Shown: positions 34,930 to 48,260 of the stretch, piece by piece
Position numbering within the stretch: the first letter of the stretch is position 1
How the letters are laid out: each line of letters starts with the position of its first letter
NCBI GenBank assembly: GCA_037349315.1
Contig: JBAIAC010000008.1
Coordinates: forward strand, 120,712,001-120,776,000
DNA: 64,000 nucleotides
Direction: 5' to 3'
DNA from: Chelydra serpentina
Taxonomy: Eukaryota; Chordata; Testudines; Chelydridae
Made by a program: the position numbers and the translations under genes
The notes under the pieces: generated by a model
Database searches by the model: none
Told to the model about the DNA's origin: nothing
The model's input: only the letters and a program-made list of their open reading frames with translations

Positions 34930-36415
34930 TCTATACTTTTAGATTTCCTCTCTGGTATGCGGTCATCTCAATTTACAACACAAAAATGGTCCCACACAAA
35001 AGATCCCCAAAATGAATGCAAACTCTGAAAAAGTGGGGTTTGGCAACATGGGAGATGTTGAAGCAAAGTCATATACATGCCACCATGTCAAAATTCAGTA
35101 AGTTACTACAGAAAACTGAGATAAATTAATACAGCTTTAAGCAATATTGAACTTGCTATCAGCAAAAATCCACTCCCTGGGGTGGCAAACTATAATGTAT
35201 AAGCATAAAGGGATCATTTGCAAATGGCTGAGATGTGTGGGCTTCATCTCAGGCTGCAAGGTACTTGGCAAAATGTGCTGTACATTTTGGTCTTCTAAAG
35301 TACCTTATTACAAATTCTGCTCCATGATTTGTGCTGCAGGGCTCCACATCTCCCCTGCACCATGGTATTGGCGGGACTTTTTTGTTCTGAATTGGTTTCA
35401 TCTTTTCAGTGAGACAGCCCATGGCCGGTTACTATGGACATTTTTTCTCTCATGGTGAGCCTGAATTTTCACAGCTCAGTTTTATAATACTTTGTGGATG
35501 ATGTTAACACTTTCTGCAAATTTTCACTATAAAGACCAGCATATGGCCATAGCTACTAAAAAAATGCCCAACACGAATTATTTCTCTGTAACAGTACTAT
35601 AACTGCAGGCAACAGCATGAAAACAATGGTAATTCTATTGGGTAGGGGATTATCCCTCAGATCCACATGCAGAGGGTTGCTTCACATACAAGTTGTCTTC
35701 ATTCTAGATGGATAGGGAAATGGCAGGGAGCAGTACCATCCTCTTCTACTTCAGACCCCACAGAGCATGCTAGGAGAGATGGCAGAAACTGTGTGGTCCG
35801 AGGGACATTGGAAGGCTGTACATTGTTTCTCCTGTCTCCTTTCCCTGGACCCACAGAGATTCTGAGAAATTGATAATGAATCCTGGAGCTCACTTGTTTT
35901 TTTCCTGTGAATTCATTTCCCCTTGCCCACCCATTCCCAGAGGAAGCTGGAGCCACACTGCCAGGGTTGGGGGGATGAGGGCTAGAGCAACTGTGGAGGC
36001 ATATGGCCTCTGAGCGATGGCTTTAGTCTACTGCGGATGTCCCCAAATCATTCCACACAGACCATGTCACAAAGAAGAGAATGCCTCCCATCTCAGACAG
36101 AATCTCTTTCACATATACTCAGAATGGTAGAGTTGTTCTCTATAGATATAAAAGAGGGATCTGGTGGAGGTAAACTTTCTAAGTAGAGTGTTTGGATTTA
36201 ACTACGTGACTTCCCATGACATTAAGGAATAACTTGGATAAGATCATTGCATAATGGTTTGAAAAGTTACACTGTAGTGTCATAATTGTACCAAGTTCAT
36301 ACACTACTTATTGAGCAAGTAATTGTACCTCCAAAGCTGCATGGCTTTTTGTAGCTATATAGTTAGTGTCATGTAGTAAATTAGCAAGTTGTAGCCATCC
36401 TCTATGGGCCAGATC
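34930..36415. other. No gene recognised
   Basis: A 103-codon frame at 35147-35458 has no family likeness that I can see. No clear repeat. Confidence 0.5.
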
Positions 36416-36493
36416 CTTAGCTGATGTAAATCAGCATAGGTCCATTGACATCAATAGAGCTACATCGATTGAAACCAACTGAGAATCTGGCCC
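36416..36493. repeat. 78-bp palindromic repeat, GGGCCAGAT ends
   Basis: gggccagatccttagctgat on the left pairs with actgagaatctggccc on the right, and ggtccattgacatcaatag forms the inner loop stem. It is a very common amniote-type hairpin repeat, presumably a minimal MITE. Confidence 0.8.
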
Positions 36494-36544
36494 TAAGTGT
36501 TTTGTATAATAAATAAAATACCACCACCACCTAGCTCTGACACA

Positions 36545-36690
36545 GTGCTTTTCATCTTTAGATCACCAAGTCCTTTTGCAATGGAGGTCACTATACCTAC
36601 TTCTACAGATGGGGAAACTGAGACTCTGGGAGGGAAGAGACTTGCCCAAGGTCACCCAGCAGGTCAGTGGGGAATTGAAACAATATAATA
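36545..36690 (-). repeat. MIR-like SINE fragment
   Basis: Shows ctacagatggggaaactgag and cttgcccaaggtcacccagc, the best preserved blocks of MIR/L2-type 3' sequence, in reverse orientation. Confidence 0.75.
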
Positions 36691-39600
36691 ATCTCTTACT
36701 TGCAAAAAAACCCCAAACAAACCCCACACCCTGTACATGTCACAAATCACTATGGCATGCTGCAGCAGTTCAAGTGCACACAAAACACAGTAACTATAAT
36801 TAATGTAGCACCAATGACTATGGTCATTGGTATTTTCAATCTCTCTTTCTGATTTACAATCTTTACAAATGCTGGCTATTGTTACTCATCAATATCTACT
36901 ACTAGGATATCCACTGCATTATACATTTCCACAAAAATGGCTTTGGAAACAAAAATAGAACATAACAGTATTTAGTGTGGGTTGTGAGACTAATTTTAAA
37001 AACTGCTAATATAATTGCAGACATGTCTCCTTTTAGAATTTTAATTCTATGCAGATGTAACAGTACCTGCACAATCACACAGCAAGCAATACCTGCTGAT
37101 TACTATTTGCAACGGGAGCATACTGGAAGGCTCTCTCCTGATGCGGATCAAAACCAGGCTAATTCCACATATGTTTGGGCCCAGTTGTTAACAGGGAATG
37201 AGCACTGTTTCTGTGACCAGTGGGAACAATTTGTTTTTCCTGATACCCTTGCTAACTCCTGCAGTTACTCCTGCATGCAATCTACAGCATGGTACCATAT
37301 TCATGGTGCTAATAGTACTTACACAAATTATCCCCACCATTCTAGTCAGGGAAACTGAGTTAGATATTAGAAAGAAAGGAAATACGAGTCAGTGGGTTCA
37401 TCTAGGATTTTGTTCCCATTGTTTTGAGTCAGCAGTTGTATCCCACAATATTGTAACCAAATATTATTCTAGAACCTCTTTTTTTTAAGGGGGGGGCCCC
37501 GGAATATATGGATCTTTTTGAGTTAAACCCAGTTTCTGGAATGTACTAAACAAATATTTTACAAAAGGGAAAAAAGTTTACTTTGGAGTAATGTTACTGT
37601 TGAATGATTTGTAGTGCTCGTAGCTGAATGACAGAACAGCCTTAAGGGCTGTATTTAACAAAGGATTCTCACTGTTGGAGGAATTAAAACTTATCATATG
37701 CAGAAACAGGAAAATATTAATAATAATTATTTTGCCAATTAGATGAATAAATAGTTAATAGGATACATCTGCCATACATCAGTTTACGTCAACACCATTT
37801 CCTGCATGGACACCTGATAAAGGAGCAGGCATGTCAGAGAAATCCATACTTAATAAGGCTATGCATTTATGAGGTTTCTTTTGTATCACAAAGTCTGGGT
37901 TAGTCAATGAAGCTTTCAAACTATCTGACTTGAAAATTAGCGTTTGGCAAGGTCCACTGACATCTGTTTGCTGCCACTTTATTTAGCCCCCTTCTACATT
38001 CCCTGGAGGTATCACATACAAGCTGCTCTGCAGTACCACACTAGAGCAACTGCAGACAGAAGGGAATGTAGACGGACATGCAAAGTGTTTAAAATAGGAA
38101 GCACAGGCTCTGTGCTGGGGGCTAACATAACAGGTGTCTATATACTGGGAGCTTATATTAATGAGGCTTCTGTTACACATGTACTAGACTGCCGTCAGTC
38201 TTTTCAGAAGTAGATGGGTATTTTGGTTAAAGTCAGACAGAGTAACCTCATAGTAACCTCGAGTCTGGCTCACAGCCACTAGAGAGGATTCTGAAGGACT
38301 GTCCCTTAGTGCTGCATTGATTAGATTTCTTCCCATAATACTTTCAGTGTTTTTGCTCAGTAAACCTTACTGACAATTGAGTCTAGAATAAAGGGTGGTG
38401 GGGGAATAAAAGCTGATCTCCTTGTGAAAATGGGCCATAAAATTAACTAGGTTCTAAACATCAAACAATTCTTTTTGCTTTACTACAGCCAGAAAATGAG
38501 AGCCTGTGAAATACATGGTGGGTGGGGAAAGGGGAAATGCTGAAAAGACACAGTCCTAAACCAAAGAAAAAACAGCCAACAAATATATCCAGAATCAAGA
38601 CAATGTTAAAGTTGAACATTTAAACACACAAAACCCAGGAAATATGAAAGTCAAAATCCCCTTGAGCAATATTAACTGGGCCATACGCTACATAAGCAAC
38701 ATTTTCATATTCTGTTTTTGTTGATCGATGCATATGTTAATACTTATTTTCACATGCTATTTGTGCTCATGAAAATATATTAAATACTTTTAATACCATA
38801 CTCTGACTTTATGGTGCTGCGGGAACCTTAGTATGTGAATTTCCTGACTTTTATGTGTTTTAGTATCCAACCTCAACATTGCTCTAACATAGGATTTCTT
38901 TGGGAGGGGGTGTTATAAAACAAACAAATAATAATTTTTTTAAAATCTACATCCACTCAAGAAAAGTGAGGATGGGAACACATGATTTTGCCAGAGGGGT
39001 GGTGATGGTGCTTGTTCTGCTGAGGATATTAATCCCAATGCATTTGGGGTGCTTACAAAAATCACAAATGAAGTTTCTATAAATTGTTTTGAAAGCCTTA
39101 AGTGCACATATGCCAGCTGGAAAAGTCAGTCAACGTGTTAATGTTATACAGTATAGTATAGTTAACTTTTCATGAGGAGGAGACATGTGAATGTACTACT
39201 GATTACATTTCCAAATTAATTTTCATATAAACCGGAGTCTGGCACTTCATAAAGCAGTGTTCTCTAAACAAAACAAAAAAAAATCAATGTGAATTTGCAG
39301 GCACTAGGATTCAGCAGAAAGGTCCGTCAGACCTGCTGGGTCCCTTCTAATGCCACCTTTATGTTCTGGGTTTTTTACAGCATGCCAATATGGATCTTCC
39401 ATAGATGGCTGACATTTTCTTCTATATGCAGTAGGTTGGTCTAATGCAAAACCTGGGACTTGCATAGCTCAGCTATGGCCCTGGACAATTTTTGCTGGAC
39501 AGAGCCCCTTATTGGTTTTAAAAAAAATAGCTGGCAAAACAAGTGAAACTAATAAATGCTAAGAGGGAAACACCATAGCTTGATTAAATTACTGTCTATC

Positions 39601-41705
39601 CATTAATCAAAATTTTAAGTAACACATAACTATTCTTTGTTACAAAACTCACCAGCCTGTTCATTCCTGGAAGAAAAAGCAGAATCTTACTAATGCAAAT
39701 GAACCCGCTAGGCAGAGTTAAAGGAAAGAGAACCAATAGACTGTCATGATTATAACTAGTTGCACTGGAGATGAACGATGCAGTAAGTAAACTATAAATT
39801 ACATCTTGTAGTGAGATGGCAACAAATAAACAAGGGGCATATTGTACTAAAGAAAGTACAAGTAGTTAGTTTGTATTTTCTTTTCTAATAAAATATAGGC
39901 CTACAGTACAACATCTTTTCAATATGTAATGCATCTCAACATGTATCAATATACTATGTAGATTGCTGACAATTCATCAGCCTCATAACTGTATTTGGAT
40001 ATTAAGACACAATATTTAAAGAATCTATTCAAGTGTTAAACATGTTTGCATATTTGGGACCAATGGAAGAAGGGAAGGAAACTAGCACCAAAAATATCAA
40101 ATACTCTTTGTTAAATAGTTTATATACATTTGACATTATCTATGAGACAGTGGCAATGACCTCTAAAGTTGATGTTTATCTTGGGTTTCACATCATTCAA
40201 AATATTTTAAATTCATGTCTTGGGTCACAGGTATGCCAAGAAGGGAATAATCAGAAACAACCCGCCCCCCTCTAATAAAAAAGGGTTATCGACACACAAA
40301 ATCTAACACAGATGCTGCTGCTAAATGTTACCAAGCCTGACTTTAGGTACTGTATTCTTTTGTTTCAACAACTGAGCTGATCATTTCTGACACTTTGCTG
40401 TTAAGTATGAGAAAGGAATGAAAGATAGCTATTCACTTGGCATAAGCTTACATTCCTGTCCATTATTGATCAACAGAAGCCTGTTGAGTTTATAAATACT
40501 GTACAAGTAAAAGCAAAAAAGGGTGCTGTAAGCCAAACTGCTTACATCTTCATCCAGAATAAAACACTCTTATTGAAAAATCCAAAAAAAGCCAGGATAA
40601 AATAAAATTGAGCATTTTTCAATAAAGAAAATAAATACACAAACAGGATTACATGTTTTTCTCTGTACAGATTATCTAAAAGGTTTTGCATACGCCCCGA
40701 GATCTTTGCATAATTGGGGCTGCAATGTAGCTTTCGAAATATACCATACTTTAAAAAGACCAACATTGTAAAAATAGCACCTCTGAACATTTCAAAGGTA
40801 ATTTAACCTACTGAGTACCATAGCCCCGTTACCCCCACAACATCATCCTTTCAGAGAAGGCTCAGAATGAACATTTGGAGTCCTGCACAGTAATTGACTG
40901 TCCACTGCCACTGATGCATGCAACTCATGGAACTTGTATGACTAATTCCAAAACACATACTAAAACATACCTCATTAAGAGCTTGGCACTTTCTCTTATA
41001 ACACAAGCATGTAGGTCTGATGAACTATAAAGATACACTGATGGCAATGACTCTGGAGTGAAATACAAATGAATTATAAGCATCAAAAACTCTGAAAATT
41101 TCTGCAAACCTGGTCTCCTATATATTCGAGAATGAAACATTTTTTCAGGAATGGTGTCAGAAAGAACCTTGTCAGGAAACTAGATGACAGTTTTACAGAT
41201 TTCTCCCCTGCCCTCCAGTATGGAAAATTACAGCCTTTCCCTCACTTTGGGCAGAACATTGATCCAGATTCTCTTTTTAGAATTACTGGGCCGATAGGAT
41301 AGTAGATGGAGAGACTTCTTAGATCTAGAGATGGAACAACTAGCGTGTCTGATTTTGAAAGCATTCAGACATGATTGGTTTTGTAAATTCGACTCGAGTG
41401 CTACTGGGCTGATGTTCTGCACAGGAGACAACTACGGAAGATGTAGCTGAAAAACAAATGTACAGACATTGTGAAACAGGTTCTGGGTGAACTGAGTGAG
41501 AAAAATCTGAATGAAAAAAATACAGCTGTTACTATAAAAATCTTTACAGTTCTCTTTGCATGTAATTATCTTACCATAGTATTCAGGAAAATCCCCATGC
41601 CTGGTACAGGGAATAGACGATAATCCCTATGCTGAGCGTAGAGAAATAGTACAGTGGTAATGTTAAGTAGGCAAATGAGAGAAGAGTAAAGAATACCACA
41701 TCTAA
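36691..41705. other. No gene recognised in about 5 kb
   Basis: A+T-rich sequence with few recognisable repeats, so it may include unique conserved non-coding DNA. The longest frames (36975-37358, 127 codons; 37198-37488, 96 codons) resemble nothing known. Confidence 0.5.
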
Positions 41706-41790
41706 ATTGTTATTTATTTGTATAACCTGTTAGGATTCTGCCCCTTTGTGGTACGCACTGTACAAGCACAGACAGACATGGGTTCATGAT
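41706..41790 (+). repeat. Old dispersed repeat
   Basis: ttatttatttgtataacctg followed by gtacgcactgtacaagcaca resembles the sequence at about 11505-11590 and a repeat class whose usual text is 'gcgctgtacaaacac'. Diverged. Confidence 0.4.
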
Positions 41791-42477
41791 GTGAAGATTT
41801 TTCAATCTAATTTGAAATAAAATGAACCAAAGCCCCAATCCTGCAAATGGCAATGTATGTGGGCAATTTTACATATGGGAGTATTACACTGTCCTTGACA
41901 TGACGTTTTGTGTGAGTAAAGTTAAGCAGGAGCGTAAGTGACAAGTGAGCTTAAGAATCAATGCAGAGGAATGGGGAAGGGAGGACAAGGGTACTGATAA
42001 CGAGATCTCACAGATACAAAGATACATTATTGCATAACTTGTGGGTTCTAAATAATTGGAAAGTTCTTTTTTCCTTTTATAAACAATTAAAATCAGCCAT
42101 GACTGACTGTTGTTCAACATAGACATCACTGGCAGGCTGATTTCTTGTGGACATTACAGAAAAAGTGATTCTTGAGGAGGGATTTGAAGAAGAAGAAAGT
42201 ACTGGATTTACGGATTAGTTTGGGGGCATGTCCAGTTTACATTTGGTATCCCCTTGTACCAACCTAGCTTCTAAGGTAACTTCTATTCATAACACATTAA
42301 CTATTTTCCCTTTTTACTACAAAAACTTTTCTTAAAAAAAAAAAAGAAAAGAATCTTCCTTAGGGGAAAAAATGTTTTTAAAATTACAGGATATAACTTT
42401 TTTGTATAGCATGAACAGCATGCTAGACATTTAACAGAGAAGTAATACAAAGGGAGGGGTATGGTATTTATATATAT

Positions 42478-42663
42478 GGGGGGAGGGATAGCTCAGTGGT
42501 TTGAGCATTGGCCTGCTAAACCCAGGGTGGTGAGTTCAATCCTTGAGGGGGCCATTTAGGGATCTGGGCCAAAAATTGGGGATTGGCCCTGCTTTGAGCA
42601 GGGGGTTGGACTAGATGACTCCTAAGGTCCCTTCCAACCTTGATATTCTATGATTCTATGATT
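42478..42663 (+). mobile_element. tRNA-headed SINE with CR1 tail, full length
   Basis: Starts ggggggagggatagctcagt with an A-box-like tagctcagtgg, then cctgctaaacccagggtggt and the B-box-like gagttcaatcc, the two internal RNA polymerase III promoter elements of a tRNA gene. A middle block (ccatttagggatctgggcc) follows, then the CR1-type 3' end with gagcagggggttggactag and the attctatgattctatgatt tail. It resembles a tRNA only in its first 70 bases and is not a tRNA gene. The CR1-like tail presumably lets CR1 reverse transcriptase mobilise it (known for the tortoise PolIII/SINE). Confidence 0.95.
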
Positions 42664-43109
42664 TGTCCAGAAGAATTTACAGTCTAAGGCTACATGCCTG
42701 CAAAGTGCTCTGTGCAGGTGGATATCTTCAACAGAGCTCTGGGCAGATGCAGAGGTCTGCCCATGTGAAACTCTTTGGATGATCAGTGCCTAAATAGGTT
42801 GTCTAGTGGCAACATGTCACTGTCTCGTATTGCCCCTTGCTTGTATCAAAATCCACATCTCTTTTTGATTTACCTAGTGTGGCAGGGTAACTTTGTGAAG
42901 AAGGTTACCATAGTGAAGGCTCATCTTTGATAAAATGAGTGTGGAAGTGACAATAAAGACAGTAGTTAAAGAAATGCTGTTTCATTGTCGTTGGTTGTTC
43001 TTTGGAGTATGGTGCTACTTGATATGCTTGGCATTTAAATGGATCCTAAGCAGCCTTTGAAGTCAACATCTAATTAAAACAAATGGGAGATGTAGTTCAC
43101 AACTTTCAT
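42664..43109. other. No gene recognised
   Basis: Nothing identified. Confidence 0.5.
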
Positions 43110-43310
43110 AATAATAATTTGCACTGTTGTAGCATCTTCAGTTGAGGATCTCAAAGTAATTTATAAACTCTGCTAGGCAAGTAGTATTCCTCATTATACA
43201 GATGGGGAATGGAGGCATTCTGTGATTCCATGTGACCATAGGCAAATTACTTAAAGGTTGGGGGAGAGTCAGGAACTGAATCTGAATCCCCTAATTCCCT
43301 GGTTCTTATC
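43110..43310 (-). repeat. MIR-like SINE
   Basis: In reverse order the MIR blocks appear: tagcatcttcagttgaggatct, tcattatacagatggggaat, gaccataggcaaattac and gtcaggaactgaatctga. Diverged but nearly complete. Confidence 0.6.
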
Positions 43311-46300
43311 TATATGAACAATTTTCTGAAATGGTTTTGGCAGGTTACATGGCAGTTAGGGTAGCCATGGCAAGTCGTCTTTTCAATAGAGATGGCTATA
43401 AATAATATTCCATTTAATTAATTCTTTTCTTAAATGAAAGCTTGGTATCTGAATGGAAAAAACCCTGCACATACTGTATTTCCAGGGAAACCTTCAAATC
43501 ACAAAGTTGCAATTTTTGTTCCCCTCCTCTCAGGAAACTACTGGCTCTCTTCACAGGGCAATCTGCTTCGTTTGGTGAATTTACTCCCTGTTACATAATT
43601 CCAAATCTTGCTCGCAGCTCTGAGTCTTTATTGTGTGCATGAGAGAGAGAGAAAGGAAAAGAGTGATTTCCAAAGAACTAGTTTAACGTGCTCTATTTTA
43701 TTACTGTACACACAATGTTCTGAGGTGTTTGGCACTCAGGGCCACTACATAAAAATGATTGATTGACTGATTCTACTTTAAAAATAGAAGTACTGTACTG
43801 ATACTGGGAGTAACTAGCTACTATTATTAACATATAGCAGAATTTTAAAAAGCTTTGTATCTGCATCCTACTGTGCATGTAAAGCATCCCTTACCATCCC
43901 CCCTCTTATCCACGTACACGCAAAAGAAGCTTTTTAACGGTTTATAAAGGAAGCAAATAAATGCCATTAAATTGATTCCTCACTGGTCTCCAAACACACT
44001 AAATGCCATGTCCGTAAGATAATTGTAACGATTTCTTACAATCCCTTTTAATTTCTGTTGTGCCTTTTTAGAGCATCATTTAAAAAGACAAACGCTTGCA
44101 GCAAACTCAAACTGCACTATTTCTTTATAGTGCATTATAGTGCAAAACATTATATATAGAATTCCATAAATATTACACATACCCTCCTGGATGTTGCTCC
44201 ATGAAAGAAGCTAAATTATAGCTATTTTGGGGATTTTGATTTTTAAAAATCTTACATTCTGTAGATGAAATCCTGGATATTATTATATTCAGATATGATA
44301 TATATAATATTCAGAATGAATGACATAGTTTGGTGGCCTTGTGCAATGTAAGCAGGTTCTGATTCAGAGCTGGGTTAGAGGCTACAGCTACAGGGAGACT
44401 CTGCCAGCAGCACATTTGTGCCAACAGAAAAGAACAGTTGATGGCATCTACCCAAGGTCAGCTCCTCGAGTTCGGGAGCTGGTCTTCTTCCAGATACTGT
44501 AAAGTCGCTTGTTTAAATGCAGCCAGTCGGCAACAATTAAGCATCTAAATAAAACATGCAGATTTTGTATTCCTATTGAAATCTCCTCCATGCCATGCTG
44601 TTTATTTTCTATTTCTCACAGTCTTCTTTATCCAACAATCAGCTACAAAATGGCGGTGAGAGCAAGGCAGACATTTTGTCTCATTAAAAGCTAAACAGAA
44701 CAACCAAAATGCACTGAAAGAAAACAATCAATCTGAGGAGCCAAAACGAGATTGTGACAGGAAATATTAAGACTTGGAAAAAAGTTCTTTATATTGTTTT
44801 GTGGTAAATTTAAAACAAAACTTAAGTAAAGCCCCAGAACAACTATGTCCTTCCTACCCACCACCAAAACACCCCCACCCCAGGTTCCCCTCCTTGCATA
44901 TTTTTGTTACATGAGTTCTGTTCTCTACCTATCTTAGCTATGCCCAGCTTCAAATCTAGTGTGTGCCATATGGGTTCTGGACCACCCATTGACAGTGACT
45001 CAGTCACTATAATCTTAACCACATTCTTCCTTTTCAAGTCCAGGCTAATGTTTTCTATTACACCTCAAGGAACTTTACATTTTTCAGCACAGCTTTTAAA
45101 ACACTTTCACCAAAACTAGCAAATGCATTTTTAAACAATGGAACCCCTCTCAATGCATGCAGATACTTTTTAATCCAAACTAAACTATCTAATGGGTAAT
45201 GAGCCTGCACAACAAAAACACTGATCTAACCAATATCATAGCTCTTGAAAGCATAAAATCTACAAGCCAGGAAACACTTTCATTGTCTGGAACTATGTAA
45301 CTACCAGATTTTGACTAGAGTTATTATGTACAGCAAATCATGAATCCAAAAGAGCAAATACGCTAATCTTTAGGAAACCTAGCAAAGCACATGCTACTTA
45401 TTAAGGATTTATGTACCTGCCAAATTTCAGGTTTAAAGGTTCAGTCGTTTTTGCATTATTCCCTCAGGTAAAAAGGCGCAAATTTTTTTTAACTGAGAAA
45501 ACTGTGTTTTTGTCACTCTCCTATAAATCATAAAAGGCTAAAGGGATTTTACTCAGACCCACTTAACCATACCAGATGAACAACATGACTGGGTTAATGT
45601 TATTTAGCTAAGTGTCCCTTAACATTAAAAAAACCAGTAACATTGCGGTGAAAAGACCTTTTGGATAATTATTTTTCAAAAGCTTTTATTTGCTAGCGAT
45701 TTACAATTTCATAAATAATATTTTAAAGGTTTCTTTTATACTTACTGAGCAGTTAAGGAGTAACTCATGTTGAGTGTAGAGGTCTGGATGTCAGAGGTGA
45801 CTGGGCCAAAGCAACAGAGTTTTGCTCTCACACCCCTCTCCTGCAAACTTGAACCAGTCACACTAAAATGTGGTGATGTGAGTTGGGGTTCAGCAGACGG
45901 GAGACTCCAGGAGCCCATGCCTGAAACATGGACAGGTAGGGAGAACAAGCAACATGGGGAAGTGGCTGGTCCAAAAGAACCAAAATTGGATACCAGTCTC
46001 TGGAACACAGGTGGCAGGGAAAGGGTCAGCTATTTAAAAAGAGTGGCCAGAGCCAGTTTTGAGACCATGTCCCCAGATGGTAAGTGGAAGGAGAAGTCTC
46101 ATCAATTATTGTGACTGGCTGAGCAGGAAGAACCCAACTCTGGGACCACAACCCCAGAAAGAGGGAAGGAAAAAGATTCTGAGCATTTGGATTCTGAGCA
46201 GTTAGCTTTGTTCGCACACAGCAAGGACACACCTACCAATAACATGGCATGCCCCTGTGCATTTACATGTGAAAAATGTTCAGGTTGCATATTGAAACTT

Positions 46301-46617
46301 TCCTACTAGTTCAGGAGGTATAGGAGATAGAAGAGATTTTAATGGGCCACACTGCAGCTACTGCACAAAGGGAGAAGAGGTGAAGCGCTATCACAGTCCA
46401 CACTGCCACTGGAGACAGGCCTATCAAGCATAAGCTTATAGTGTACCTTGTTAATGTGTGGAAGAGCTCCCACTCCAGACTCTGCTTCACTAGAACCCCT
46501 GGAGGAATGCTCCTGAAGAGTCCAGCTGCTGTGTAACCCCTAATCACTCCAGCACAGGCTGTAGCTTAAAACATAATATAGCCCTCTGTGTTTATGAAGA
46601 GATGTTTTCCCCTATGA
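43311..46617. other. No gene recognised
   Basis: A 115-codon frame at 45767-46114 lies in a region with no repeat that I can name and no homology that I recognise. Confidence 0.45.
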
Positions 46618-46815
46618 CATTTATTTAGCAATGTTCCGTTTCTCTCTCCAGTGGCACTAGCAATCTGCAGGAATGCTATGACAACAGGTGGGACAACTCT
46701 TTCAGAACTTGAACAGTGCTGCCAAGATCAGGATGCCTGCCAAGCTCAATACACATACTGTACATTCAAAGGTTATGAAGCATCTCTAAAACCACTGATT
46801 TTAAAACTATGTTAA
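46618..46815 (+). other. Short cysteine-rich open frame beside splice-like sequence
   Basis: A frame open between a TGA at 46615-46617 and a TAA at the right end. It is preceded internally by a pyrimidine tract and AG (tttctctctccag, ending at about 46651), like a 3' splice site. The translated text after that AG includes CRNAMTTGGTTLSELEQCC and then six residues to the next Cys; a gt (caaaggttatg) about 120 bases on could be a donor. The double Cys with a following DxC recalls secreted phospholipase A2, but the catalytic His position would be Gln. It could be a decayed exon or chance. No neighbouring exon was found. Confidence 0.2.
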
Positions 46816-47653
46816 TTTCAGCTGTGCTTTGCTTTTGCTACCAAAATCACAAATTCTGAAAAGCTGGTTGGTTCCCAGTTTTGTTAAAACCTTGAAACCA
46901 GGCCAAGGTTCATGAACAGTTCACGGAGGACCATGACCTTTTGAGTGAAGCTAGCCCTAATTTGAGTTTCGGGGTGGGTGGGGGGACGGGGACTCTGAGC
47001 ATACTTAAGGCTTCACACTGAAAATGTGGGAAACTCATGATTTCACATGATTTCATTGCAAAGCCCAATGAAGTTCAGTGGTTTGAATGGTTTTTCACAA
47101 AGAATTGTTAAGTTCTTTGAAATTGAAACTCAAGCAAAATTCAGCAGCTGCCAACTCACATAAAACAAAACAGAGGGGGGAAAAAAGTTTGTACAAGCTT
47201 CTGAGAACGGAATCCATTGAGTTTCACCTGTTGACCTTTTAAAAGACATAAATCTAAATACCCTACTGCTCAATTTTGTTTTAAATCTAAGACATTAAGG
47301 AGATATGTAGGTGGCACAGTTTATTTACCCTTTTGACTTACCTGTGTTAGATAATCAGAGCTAGATTGTGTAGCTCATGTTCATACTTCCTCACGTCTTG
47401 TGTAAGCGTTCGTCTATATTAGTAAGAATTGCATAATGTTCCCCACAGAGGCAAAGCTAGCTCAAGGGGCTCAGAGGCTCCACTTTTCCCAATTTTTCAC
47501 ACTCCGTAACTGTCACAGGCAATGTCAGCCTTTATTTTTTTTAAAGTCAGTCTCTAGCCCTTTAAAATGTGGAGTTAGCATCAGAAATAAAAACCAGTTG
47601 CAAGGCATTAAAGCTTGTTACTGTGGTTTCCTTAAAACTGCATGTTATTTTGC
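46816..47653. other. No gene recognised
   Basis: Nothing identified apart from a G-rich stretch at 46970-46990. Confidence 0.5.
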
Positions 47654-47840
47654 GGGGGAGGGATAGCTCAGTGGTTTGAGCATTGGCCTGCTAAACCCAG
47701 GGTTGTGAGTTCAATCCTTGAGGGGGCCATTTAGGGATCTAGGGCAAAAATTGGGGATTGGTCCTGCTTTGAGCAGAGGGTTGGACTAGATGACCTCCTG
47801 AGGTCCCCTTCCAACCCTGATATTCTATGATTATATGATT
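47654..47840 (+). mobile_element. tRNA-headed SINE with CR1 tail, full length
   Basis: Same architecture as 42478-42663: gggggagggatagctcagtg head with A box, gagttcaatcc B box, middle block ccatttagggatctagggc, CR1-like 3' part with ggttggactagatgacctcc and a gattatatgatt end. The two full copies differ by only a handful of bases, suggesting recent or well-conserved amplification. Confidence 0.95.
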
Positions 47841-48089
47841 CAGTCTCTACTGAAGCTGCCCAGGGCTGGCTTTCGAGGCCCATGACACCACAGGCCAGGG
47901 GTTCTTCAGTTTTTGTGAGGGGGACACTACATCAGTTCACAACTCTGTGTGTGAGGGAGTTTTGAGGGGACTACCTGAACAGTTTCCTTCTCATCACTGC
48001 CAGCCAGCTGATTCACCTAATCATAAGAAGGGGCAGTTTATAAGCATGAGAGGAAAGTGGTCTAGAATGTAAAGGACCTATGCATTGTT

Positions 48090-48215
48090 ATTCTTGCATG
48101 GTAATCCAGGGTCTGACAATGACTTTTCCTGTAGTTTGGTCAAGTTATTTAATGTGTCTGTTTTGGTTTCCCCCTCATTTTAAAATGGGGATAATAATGG
48201 GTTTAGAACAATTAA
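48090..48215 (+). repeat. MIR-like SINE fragment
   Basis: gtttggtcaagttatttaat, ttggtttccccctcatttta and aaaatggggataataatgg in order. Confidence 0.65.
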
Positions 48216-48260
48216 TGATTTAATACTTGAGAAAAAGGATATACGGGTATTATTAATATT

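Noticed and set aside
36975..37358. 127-codon plus-strand frame
   Set aside because: No family likeness or signal; overlapped by another chance frame.
42478..42550. tRNA gene
   Set aside because: A- and B-box-like motifs are present, but the segment is the head of a SINE and is joined to a CR1-like tail; identical heads occur at 47654 and 4743.
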